Part shown: positions 20,701 to 32,700 of the stretch, piece after piece
Layout: every line of letters begins with the position of its first letter
How positions within the stretch are numbered: the first letter of the stretch is position 1
Source: Gnetum montanum
Taxonomy: Eukaryota; Streptophyta; Gnetopsida; Gnetales; Gnetaceae
Direction of reading: 5' to 3'
Length of the DNA: 49,618 bases
NCBI GenBank assembly: GCA_015680685.1
Contig: MNCI01004544.1
Location: 1 to 49,618, forward strand
Translations under genes and position numbers: made by a program
The notes under the pieces: generated by a model
The model's database searches: none
Seen by the model: the letters and a program-made list of their open reading frames with translations, nothing else
What the model was told of the DNA's origin: nothing

Positions 20701-23700
20701 CCGTGGCTGGACTTAATCCGCCGATGGGCACAAGAACAATGGAAGGTGGGCTCGGTGGTTCTTCGGAGTTTGTCCGAGGACCTACTCCTGTTCATCTTCC
20801 CATCTCAACAAACCAGGGACTCGGTGCTGCTTGGAGGCCCGTGGTTTTACGGGGCTTGGGGGCTGGCTTTGACCCCATGGTGCCCCGGGCCCATCGCGAG
20901 ACCGACCTGTTTGCCTGGGCCCCGAGATGGATGTGGGTAACTAGGATCCCGTGGGAACTATGGAACTTGGAGTTCCTGAAGAAAATCGTAGGTTTCTTCG
21001 GAGACTTCATCGTGTTTGACCGCGTCACGCAATCGATGGAACGGATGGGGTTCGCCCGCTTCTGCGTCTGGCGCAGGCTATCGGATAAGAACCTCATCAG
21101 GGAGGTCGTGTTGGAACTCCCTGGCGGGGAGGAAAGCCTTCAAGTCGAATTTGAGAACCTGGAAGCTAAACCAAGCCTCAAACGTAGAACGACGGCCCAA
21201 GAGGGCAAAATCGATGGTTGTGCATGTTGCGGGAAGCCTGGACACCAGGAGGTGGACTGTTAAATCTAGAGGACGCGGCCACTACGGCCACGAGCCCAAG
21301 CCAGGCAGCTATTCAAGGGGGGCGCCTGGGTCACAATGGGTCACAAGGGCCAACTGCACCCATCATCCAACCAACTGCCCCCCCCCCAGCCCCCACACCA
21401 ANCCCCTCCCCAAATGGTTATCTAAGCTATGGTTGAGGACATTTGGGTAGACTATCGGCCTGGCCAAGATGATCCCCGAAACTTCCTTAAGGAGACTTCG
21501 CTTCAACTGAAGTGGGCCATCCAGGCTCTCCCAGTGGAGGATAACTTCTCCTTTAGGATGGGTCAAAGGGCACTCCGGGATCAACTTGGTCAGATACAGA
21601 CCCGACAGGAAGCTAGGGAGGATTTACACGAGGAGGAGGAGCACATTCTGCGTCAGCTTCAAAGCCTTGACTTGGAAGAGGAGACATACTAGCAATAGCG
21701 CTCCCAGGTCAGATGGCTCCGAGAAGGGGACAGGCAAACAAAATTTTTTTTTGCCATCGCTAAGACACGTGGAGGGGGCCAACCACGCTGTCTACGCAAC
21801 CAGGATGGGGAGATTATCGATGACCCGTAAAAAATCGCAAGCGAGCTGATGCAATACTAGAGAAGGATCTAGGCCAAGCGATCTACCAGGCCCATCTCAG
21901 TCCAAGTAGCGCAGGTGCTGAACAAGGAGGACAACACGCGGTTGCTGGCCCCCTTCTTGTGGCAAGAACTCACAACCACTATCAACAGCATGCCGGGAGG
22001 AAAGGCACCTGGTCCTGACGGTTGGAGCCTTGAATTCTTTAAGACATTCATGGATATTGTGGGACCCAATATCCTGGATGCGTTCAATCTCATGTTGGCC
22101 AAGAGGCAGGTCCGAAGGGAGCTCAATTGCTCCCGAATTGTGTGCATCCCAAAACAATCAAACGCACACCACCCAGAACACTTCGGCCCTATCGAAGTCT
22201 GCAACATGCTTATTTGGCTCTTCTCCAAACTGCTGGTGCATAGGCTTGTGCCACTTATGCCCAAACTTGTCGGAATTAACCAAGCTGGCTTCGTGTAGGG
22301 CCGGACCCTTTAGGACCATGTTCTCCTTATGCAAGAGGTGCTCCACTCACTTCGAACTACGGGTTTCCCTAGGCTTTGTCTCAAACTCGACATTACCAAG
22401 GCATACGACACGCTCAGCTCGGAGGCCCTGAAGTCCATTATGCAACAGAAAGGCTTTGACCAACAGTTCATCCAACTTTGCATTCACATGCAATCTTCTG
22501 CTGATTTCTCTTTCCATGTGGGGGGGCGGCTATGGGGTCTCTCCTCTCCAGGAAGGGGGCTGCAACAGTGGGACCCGCTTTCGCCCATGCTTTTCATCAT
22601 CGCTATGGATCTAATGCAAAACTATTGCAGCACATCTGGGGTGGATGGCTTGGACATTGCAAGGGTGGCATGTCAGGCTGAACACTATGCGGATGACACA
22701 ATGCTGCTCAGTCGGGCAACGGTCCCACAAGCACGATGCATCAACATCGCTCTATCCCGCCTGGCAGCTAAGTTGGGGCTGAAGATTAATTGAGCCAAGT
22801 CTTCAGCTCATTTTTTTAATGTAGATGAACAGGTTAAAAATCAGGTGATGCAAGTACTGAATATCCTGCCCGAGATAGGCAAAAACACATACCTAGGCAT
22901 CCCACTCTACCAATGGGGGCGGAGCACGTCGTGGGGGCTGCTGATGGATAGAGTTGAAAGAAAGATGGGTCACTGGGCAAATCATTTCTTGACTCGAAAA
23001 GGGCGACTGCTTGTGGTGACCGGGATTCTCACGGCGATTACCCGGTTTGTGGCGGTCATGGCCACCCCCNACGCCATCATTAACAAGATCAACATGCTGG
23101 TCAGGCGCTTCATTTGGAAGGGGGGCAGGGGGGCAAAATCCACTTGGTAAACTGGGAACAGGTCGCGCGCCCCTGTAAAGCGGGGCAGCTGGGCATCTCG
23201 TCGTTCGAAGACAAACTGATGCTTGGGCAGCAACATCTAATGCTTCGTTTTACGTGCCCACATGAGGAGCCGATCCAGTGGATCCACATCATGAATGCGA
23301 AGTATCAACGTTGGGAGGCGGGAGTGCGAGATTCTAGACCTTGGTATGCGCTTTGCCGACGCGCGAGCGATGTAGACCCAAGGGTGGTTGGGCCTCGAGC
23401 CGTGCAAGCTGTTGACAGCCAAGTACCCGCAACTGGCCGGTTGGCAGCAGATTTGGAGGGTGCGGCTCCCCAATAAGATCAAGATCTTCATCTAGTTAAT
23501 GTGGCTAGACGCGCTGCCAGTGTGCACTTTCCTATGCAGATGCGGCCTCATTCAGAGCAACACCTGTCCCCGATGCGGTGCTAAGCCCGAGACAGTCCAG
23601 CACTTCGTTTATGACTGCGCATACATGTGTGCCACGTGGCTCACGGCAGGGGCGACCCCCCCCCCCAATGCGCCTCACCGGCAATTCTTGGGCCACGCTA

Positions 23701-26700
23701 CTTTTATGGGTAGTGTGGAAAGTAAGACCCCGCACTATTTTTCACCAAGACAGGCTCCCCCCCCAGGGGGCTAGTTTTCCAAGCTCTCCGCGCGTGGAAA
23801 GAAATCGAGGCGGCGATGGGAATCACGCCAACGTTTGAACCGAACTAGGCCGCGTTTCAGGAGGACGAGGAGCTCTAGCGGATGGTGACACAATGGAGCT
23901 GGTGCAACCCCCTACAGCGACTGCTCAAGGACCCAGGTTTGGCTGACAACGCTTTCTTTGCTAACTGGCGCAATGATCGGACCTTTTTCCGAGGGCGCGA
24001 GGTTATCATCACAAAATCCTCAATTGCCAGTTGTCTTGGGGCCCAGGCCACCGAAGAGGTCATCCTACCGTCCACACGTGGTCTGTAGCATGCAAAATTG
24101 TTTTTCGAAGGGCCCATGCCATGCACACAAAGCCAGCAAGTGCCCAGATCTTCTCTTCCCCGTCTCTGGGCCCGGGCAGCAGATCTAGTGGATAGGTTTT
24201 TTGTCCAATCTGGCAACGTTTCCAAGCTCCAGGGCATAGACTTTGCGTTTCTGCATTGCCTGAAATTGGGATGCCAGGTTAACCTTCCCCATTTTTTCCT
24301 AGAGACCCTTCTACTTAAATGACGCAGCCCCCGTCGTCCTGTGCCCCAGCCCCCCCCCCCCGGGGGCCCCACCTGCCAATCCCCCTGGCCCTACGGCTTT
24401 GTCCAGCCGGGGGAACTGCTGGACCCTGCCAACAACAACCTTCACATGGAAGCGGCACGGGCCGACTTGAAGGCCCAATTTCACAAACGGGAGCAGGAGA
24501 GGGTGAGGCAGCAAGACCTCATGGCCAACGCAGCCCAAGCTCGGTTAGTGGATGAGATCTGGGCCCAAGTGCGGGAAGAACTGCTACAGGAGGAAGCTGC
24601 CCAAATGGAGTGTGAAGAGGCTGAGCAGGCAGAACAGGAACACATGCAGGAGGAAGAGGAGCAATGACAGCAACAACTCGATCGGGCACACGAGCACAGT
24701 GCTCAACAATGGCTTAGAGGGGGACGGTGCCCATACCTCATCCTAGGCATCAACTGCAATAGCTCCTGGGGTGAGCTCAGGTGCCACATCCGCCAAACCT
24801 CAGCGCGTTTCCATCCTAGTGGGGGAACTTCGTCGGCTAACCGAAACAAGCGGGAGTCGGCCATGCAAGGTATCCAACAGGCTGCTAGTTTCGTAGACAC
24901 AGAGGACCACCAAAACACGTTGGATATCCTTCGTGAGCTAAAGCACCCACACTGCGCCTACCATCGAACCCCTAAGGGGGGTGTTGTTTTGGACCAGGGG
25001 GTGTTTTTTTGGACCACGGGCGTTGCTTGCCCCCCTCCCCCCCTATCATCGCCTGTTTCTTCTTTTGCCCTTTGCNATGAGGGCCATTGCTGACGACCCA
25101 CAATTTGTAATTTCCTGTACTATATTTTTTCAGTAATATACTACCGACTATTTCCTCAAAAAAAAAACATAAAAGGAAATACAACAAATAACACTAATGT
25201 ATTTGTCTTCATTTTTCCAACAATTAAGACTACAGCATATTTGGTAAACAAGTCTCCACATTCTTCAATCGATAATGTTGTTCCAGAAGCTGTTTGGAGA
25301 GGTAAAGACATTTCATACAATCATTTAAAAATTTTGGATGCAAGGCATTTATGCATATTCCCAAGGAGAACAAAACTAAGTTGCAGGACGGGGCTAAATG
25401 TTGCATATTTGTTGGATATGGAGAAGATGATTTAGAATTCAAACTTTGGGATCCTAAATTGAAACATGTAGTGAGATCACTGGATGTTAAATTCAAAGAA
25501 AACATGATGTTTAGTGTGCTGCAAACAAAACACAAGGACAACAATGGCTCAAACAACATGAGAACTCCTTTTAGGGTGACTAAAGAAGTTGAAAATGATG
25601 AAATTCATGGATTTTCCAGATCTGGAAACATTGGACAGCATGTTGAAATTACATGGCAGCAAGCTAAGAACTCAGGACAGCAAGGAGAAAATGGAGGACA
25701 ACAAAGAAATGAGGAAGAAGATGATGAACAACAAGCTGCAAATATGTCTCATTGGGTTAGAAGGTCAACAAGAGCTACCAAACCTCCAACAGGTACTCTC
25801 CCTCACTGAATTATGTACTTAATAGTGATAGTGGTGAACCGGAAACAATGGAGGAAATCATGATGTGTACTGATGCTGCAAAGTGGAAGGCATCTATGAA
25901 TGATGAATGGGAATCACTCCAATAGAACAAAACGTGGGAGCTAGTTGAATTGCCAAAAGGGAGAAAACCCTTGGAGTACAAGCGGCTATACAGAATTAAA
26001 ATAAAGGCCAATGGGGAAAAATGTTTCAAGGCTAGGTTGGTGGTGAAAGGCTATGCACAGAAACCAACAATAGACTTTCAAGAATTTTTTTCTCCGGTGG
26101 TAAAACACTCTTCCATACATTTAATGCTATCCTTGGTGGCCTGCATAGACTTAGAATTGGAACAACTTGATATAAAAACAGCATTCCTCCATAGAGATTG
26201 GAAGAAATATACATGAAACAGCCAGAAGGGTATGAAAAACAAGAAGGTTTAGATCTGGTTTGCAGACTGAAAAAGAGCTTACATGGTCTGAAACCAGCCC
26301 CTAGGCAGTGGTATAAAAGGTTTGATACCTTCATGAAGAAGTTGAATTATCAAAGAAACAATCTAGACCACTGTGCGTATTTTTCTGGAGATGTTTCAGG
26401 TAAGTTTACAGCGTTGTTGTATGTTGACGATATGTTAATTGCTAGAAATGACATGGTAGAAATAAAACATCTAAAACTGGAAATGGGCGAAGAATTTGCT
26501 AGGAATGATTTGGGACAAGCAAAAAAAATTCTTGGAATGAATATTTACAAGGACAAAAAAAGGAAGAAGTTGTGGCTGAGTCAAAAAGATTACATTGGAA
26601 ATGTTCTAACATGTTTCAACATGGAGGATGCAAAACCTCTTTTGGCACAATTTAATTTATCAAAGGAGGATTGTCCAAAGTCAAAAGAGGACTTTGAAAA

Positions 26701-29700
26701 GGTGAAAAACGTCTCATATACTTCTGTTGCTGGGTCATTGACGTATGCCATGGTTTGTACACATCCTAATATTGCTTATGTTGTTGAAGTAGTTAGTAGA
26801 TTTATGACCAACTATGGGTGGAATCACTGGCTGGCTGTTAAATGGATTCTAAAATATTTAAAAGGCTCAATTTGTAAAGTGATGTTTATGTGGGGATGTT
26901 TTATCCCACATGTTAGGATTGGGATTTGGTCCTAATGTTTCCTTATAAATAGAAGGCTTGGGGTAGCCTTTAAGGTGTGTGTGTGTTTTTTGATGCGGAA
27001 GCATTGTATTTGGTCCTAATGTTTCCTTATAAATAGAAGGCTTGGGGTAGCCTTTAAGGTGTGTGTGTGTTTTTTGATGCGGAAGCATTGTATTGAGGCT
27101 TTACCTTGGAGACGAGAGTCTAAGATCTGAGATATGTTGGAGTAACGGATTGGGTGCTTGGGAAAGCTAATAGGATGCCTTGTGTCCTTGAGATTTGAGT
27201 AGAATAGAAAGCAGATCAGCATTGTTGTGGAGGTAGGGTAAAAAGGGCCCAAACCACGTAAATCTTTGTGTTCTTGTGCTATTTTCTTTCGTTGTTTTCA
27301 TTCTGCTTTTACAGCAAACATTTGCTGGAGTTTTCAGTGGTTTTTCAATGATTTACAGCATCTATTTGATCTGCTACATCGCGATATTATCTACCTTTAA
27401 CGTTTTATTCAGATCTACAGCATTCTAATAATTTCTTCAGAGCTTCTTTAGTGTATTGTTCAGATCTAATCTGCCGAATGTTTTATTTGAACTATTGCTT
27501 CCGATTATAACAGTTATAAGTATTTTTTGGGGGAAAATCTAACATATTGTAAACTACTAGATTTTTGAATATACACCACAAACTGACCAACCGATTCAGC
27601 TTCCAGTGGTAGTATATTTCTTCTAATAAGACAATCTCATATGGAGTTTGAAATTTTCCTTAAATTCATCAACTAAAAAATTTCTTCCCATACCGCACCC
27701 TCAAATACAATGTTGGCTTAAAAATAGTATTGAACAATTTGTCTCCTTAACTTCCCTTGCAAAGTTCATTCTCTTTTAAGTTGCTTTTGAAAGCATATAA
27801 TGATTTCCTACCTCCTAAAACCTTTTGTGTTGCATAGTAATTCCAGTTGTAGCCTTTACTACGTTCCAAACTCAAACATTTGTAAGAACGCACTATTTGC
27901 CATTTTTATCATCTCTTATGTAGAACTTGTATTCTGCATTTCATATTCCACATACCATGATCTTTGTCTTGTTTACATTGATTCTCATTCCCAAATGACT
28001 AAAATTTTTTTAAGTTGTGCAACATTACTTAGAAATTAAAGTCACATCATCTGCGAATGCTAGCCTATTTGAAAGTTATAATCATTAGGCAATACATGCA
28101 TCCATTGTCGTAGTTTAGCCACAATAATTCAAAGCATAGGCAACAATGGGAAACGTTGATTTACACCATATTGTTGTTAAATATGAAAGTTTATCTATTG
28201 TTTCTCTCTTGGAGTTCTATTATGACTTCGCTACAAAATCATTGTATGGCATCCCATAGATCAATCGGCACATTAAGGCTTATTAACAGTTTCCACAAAT
28301 TCTGTATAATTACTAAGTCATAAGCCTTTGAGAAAACAACAAAGCAAATAACGGTTTTATTCTTTTTACATTTTATCTTCTTCTATGCAAATGTCACAAA
28401 GCCACCAAATGATCAATTGTTGCGTAGTTCTGATGAAACAATATTTCTGACCATGCTTGAACTTTACATTCTTTTGCCCATTCTCCAAACTTCTTTCCAA
28501 GGATTGTACCAAGCACTTATCAAAGATATTATTGATTACAAAAAGTTTATACGTTTTGACCAAGCATTTTCTATATGTGGGTTAGACCACAAGCTGGCTT
28601 TGCCAGGCATTTTTTTTCTATATAATGAAAACAAATTGCTGCTGACATGAAATGTTGGAGGAGTTTCATAACAAAAGAGAATGAGAAGATCGATCAATAA
28701 ATAGTCCAGCTTTTGCAATCAAGGATCTGAAAGCTATAAAATGAATCTCTTAATAAAGTTTCCAATGACATTACACTGAAATAGGTCACAAGTCACAACC
28801 TTTGGATTGATATTTTCTAGGCCCAACCCTTGGTACCAAAGCCAGAATGTTGTAGGTTTAAATCTCCCCAATGCTGCCCAGACTCATGTAAGAACTTAGA
28901 ATATAGTTCAAAGGTGAGATTCTTGAGCTGCGCCCTGCCCACTAGGTTGTTAAATATGTGGATACTAATTTCAACAATAGGTTATGGCCTTTGGATTAAT
29001 GGTTATGGACCAAACAATATGGCTGTGAGACACATCAGATACAATAACATTTGTACGGCATCTCAATTTGCGACAACCACCACCAACCCAAGTATATAAG
29101 AGGAACGGATAAAGAATTGTTAGCAATTACTGATCAAATAGCAGAAGGCTTGACGTATGTGATCAGGCCAACAAGGCTACAGAACATGCTGAGGAAGTTG
29201 ATGTGATTAGCAGCTACAAGATAAGTCATATTATTGTCAAGTAATTTGCTTGATATCTAACATAAAAAGATTATTATGATAGAATATTCACTTAAGATCA
29301 TTTAAAATGTATTCAACAATTCTTATTAGGTTTGAACTTTAGCATCCATTTTGAAACTTAATTATGAGATGCTTGCACATGTCAGGAGTGCTTTAGTAAC
29401 CTCAATACAATACAATGATTAAAAAGTTTGTAAAAAGTAGCCAATTTGATTTTAAAAAAAAAAAAAACAGTTTTTCAAAGAAGCATTGCTGAGTTGGTTA
29501 GAGCATGTGGCTTGTGCTTTGCAAGTCACAAGTTTAATTCAACAGGTATCCTGATCTGACATACCGTTATGTTCTTAGCTACTATATATAGTAGCTTCAA
29601 CCTGGCCACCAGTACAACTTCTTCAACATCTGATGATGTTGTCACTACCAGGATGCTAACTCACAGTGAGGTTATCCGAATGGTGGGGTAGGGGAACTTT

Positions 29701-32700
29701 GAATACCAAAATTTAAGGATATTTGTTACGAGGATGTTATTCATAAGGGTTACGGAGGGGTGGATTGTGTGGAAGCAGGTGGGCCACCTGCAGGAGCCGG
29801 ATGTGGAGGAAATTCCTTTTTCATAAAGGAGAGAAATCAATGAGCACGGCAGAAGGCTGGGCTAAAGCGATTATGTTATCGGTGACCTCCTACTTAGTAG
29901 CAGTTCAACCTACCTAAGGTACGGGTTCCCCGGCCCTTCTGTGGCACTGGCAAAGATCCGAAATGACGGATTGGATGCTGGGTGATTCTCCCTGGTAAAC
30001 CGGCGTAACCATAAACCCGTTGGGGTGACCGGCTCTTTAAGTTCTATGAAAAATATCATGTGGGCTATATATCCTAGCCGTACATACAATCATCTAGTTT
30101 TGGTTTCAACAGCAATCCACCACCCTGCTCTGGCTCTAGCTGGGTTTCATCTAGCTGTGCAGTCAAAGCAAAGAATTATAGTCCAATTTCATAACAAAAC
30201 CATTTACAATCAAACAAAGAAAGAATAAAACAAAAAAATGTTTAGTTGAAATGAACACAAATTCAAAGGCAAGAAACTAGAAAAATGCTTTTTACAAGGG
30301 ATAGAAACTAGACAAATGCTTTTTACAAGGGATAACGAGAATCACAAAATTCAATTAATATTGGTATGCTCCTCAAATTGTATAAAGATGTACCAATATA
30401 TTTGCTCCAATGCTTGTTCCCACAGCCATCAAAGGTGCCTTTGGATGCTCATGTTGCAAATACTTAATAATCATTCGTAAGTCTTCTGTCCAACCAGCAT
30501 TGTAAAAGCGATCAGACTGTCAAGAAAACCAAAAAGGAAAAAAACATTAACACATGCAATCCGGCAACGTAAAAAATTATACATATCTTAAGAAATATTA
30601 TTGTCGCATCATTAATTATTTTAATTGTGATACGGATATATAAAGGGCTTGAAGAATAATCATGGGATCTATGTCCTCTGATATTCAATCAACTTAATTT
30701 AAATTTTGAAGCTTGAAATTATTATGTAAGTTCAAATAAAAGATCAATAAATTGTACTTGCAGTAGACCCAAAAATGGTGGTTGGCAGCATTGTGCCACC
30801 TAGCTCCCCCATCCACTGAAGTCAACAGCCAAAACCCTGTACAAGTTCTCACCTACTCTTTATCTACCACAGTTAGTGATTCTCTAGGGGCCATTATTTG
30901 GAGTGATGGTAAGGTGCTCATTTCTTAAGTCAAAGACCTAGGTTCAAGCCTGGGTGTAGCCACTCAAAGAGGTTAGGCAATCACTCATAGCAGGATAAGC
31001 ACTATGGCTCCAGGTCATGATCCTTTTAGTTAGTGATTCTCTGTCAAACAACAGGCAAGCAAGTATTCTGAATAGGTTGGTTATAACCTCAATAGACATG
31101 GGTAGTTCTGTTGATATTATATAATCAATAAACATGAGGTTTTATTTAGGCAATTGGTTATTCCCGTCAGACAGCAAAGATTACTATTCAACACTCCCCG
31201 AAGCCCAATCCAACAGCACCAGGCTAAGTCATGAACACATCAACTTAGTGAATCTAGGGTTCCACAGGCAATGAACCGTGTTAGTTTCCCTCTAGTTATA
31301 CGTGGACATAAGAAGCAAACCTCACATAAGCCCTAAGGATTTGTCAACCAGCTATTTATTGCAAGTAAAATGAGATTATATTAATAAAATAAAATTTGAA
31401 GTACAATGAGATTATTCGTGGGATCTTAACAATCAATCATAGAATCAAATTTCTAATCATCTCAAAGTACAAATCTAATCCTAACTTTGGACAAAAATTA
31501 TAATCATATAAGGCTCAAACACACACTCAAGTCCCATTTTATATATCACATTTGTAATCTCTTCTACCATAATTTGTGTTTATCAGTAATATAATCCCGA
31601 CTACTTTCTCAAAAACAAAAAGACTCCCCGCCGTCCACCAAAGAACACAAATCCACTCCAAACCAAACACCCCCAACAATAACAACACCCCAACACAAAA
31701 ACCCCCAAAACTACAGCAACTGACGATTGTTAACTGGAGTATCACACACACAACACTAGCCCAAACACCCTATACGCAAGATCGGAAACGGAAGTCATGG
31801 AGCCAAGACCAAACAACCTTTTTTTTTGTTTTTTGAGAGAATGTTCAGGATTGTATTACTGAAAATATAGTACAAGAAATTACAAAAAGTGGGTCAACAA
31901 CGTTGGCCCATGTGGGGTGTGTAGTTACAACCCAAAATCAGCATGCCAGACTGTGCATCAGTCCAACCGCACATCTGTCTTTTACCTCAAGATGCTCAAA
32001 GCCAAAAACGACAAGGGGGGGTGCCCGAAAAACTACAACACCACTATGGGCTCATTGGTAGCCTATGGCAGGCACAGTGTGGCCACTCCAACGCATGAAG
32101 AATGTCCAACATGTTACGGTGGAGCTCTGTGTCCACAAAACTGGTGGCCTATTGGATTCCTTGCATGGCCGATTCCCATCGATTCCTATCCGTTGTCGAC
32201 GTCCCCCCATCTGGATGAAAATGTGTTGAGGTCCGACGGATGTGGAGCCTGAGCTCCCCCAAAGTGTTGTCACAATTGATGCCAAGGATGAGGTATGGAC
32301 ACTGTCCACCCCTAAGCCATTGGCGCGCACTATGTTCGTGTGCCCAATCCAGCTGGCGTTGCCTCTATGCCTCCTCCTCCTGTTCTCACTCGTGCTAGGC
32401 TCGTTCAGCTTCCTTGCGCTCTCTTTGGGAGGTTTCCTCCTAAAGTAATTCGTCTTTCACTTGGGCCAAAATCTCATCCACCAGCCGAGCCCGGGCTGCA
32501 TCAACCAAGAGGGTTTGTTGTCTAACTCTCTCCTATTCCCTTTCCCAGAACTGGGTTTCCAGCTCCGCCCAGGCTTGCACAAGGGCTTTCTACCACTTTG
32601 CCTCCCATTCTCAGCGCTCAGCCTCGCATGCCGCAGCTGCGGCCACCTATGCCGCTTGCTACAACTCCTCATCCTTGCTTTCGTTGCACTCCGAGGTTTC

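Larger units (their letters stand above)
20310..25167 (+). mobile_element. Long LINE (copy c), L1-type with C-terminal extension
   Basis: This is the most complete family member in the window, GC-rich against its AT-rich host element. The order is: ORF1-like region with DUF4283-type fold and CCHC knuckle (20333-21263), RT linker (21429-21850), RT (21915-22793), thumb (22845-23150), zf-RVT (about 23480-23680), extension domain (23882-24320), coiled coil (24430-24667), terminal motif (24700-24965), 3' UTR and a ten-A tail at 25158-25167. The AP endonuclease expected between ORF1 and RT is missing: only about 170 bp separate the knuckle from the RT linker. The 5' boundary is placed where copia-B protease stops; no target duplication is evident because the flanks were rearranged. 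Confidence 0.88.
18979..27512 (+). mobile_element. copia-B: Ty1/copia element with a nested LINE
   Basis: This element sits in hydrolase intron 4, antisense to the gene. It runs from TGTTGGAAAAATG to GATTATAACA and is flanked by GCTAT (18974-18978) and GTTAT (27513-27517), a 5-bp target duplication with one transition. Inside are a perfect Met-tRNA primer site, gag, protease, then a LINE and an inverted LTR stub in place of most of the integrase, then integrase C-terminus and RT, and a 3' LTR fused directly onto the RNase H region. Protease-distal, integrase-core and RNase H parts have been lost. It is younger-looking than copia-A: several long frames remain open. Confidence 0.9.

Noticed and set aside
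23875-24372. 165-codon minus-strand frame
   Set aside because: It is antisense to the LINE extension domain, whose plus-strand wording is conserved in other copies; the minus reading is not.
29486-29560. A functional tRNA gene
   Set aside because: A- and B-box-like sequences are present, but the anticodon loop lacks T at position 33 and the acceptor arms do not pair; a repeat of the same head at 40200 fits a SINE better.
31576-31836. Plus-strand Thr/Pro/Asn-rich open frame
   Set aside because: Composition is biased by C/A-rich sequence, and it spans a LINE tail, the target duplication and the poly-T of copy d.
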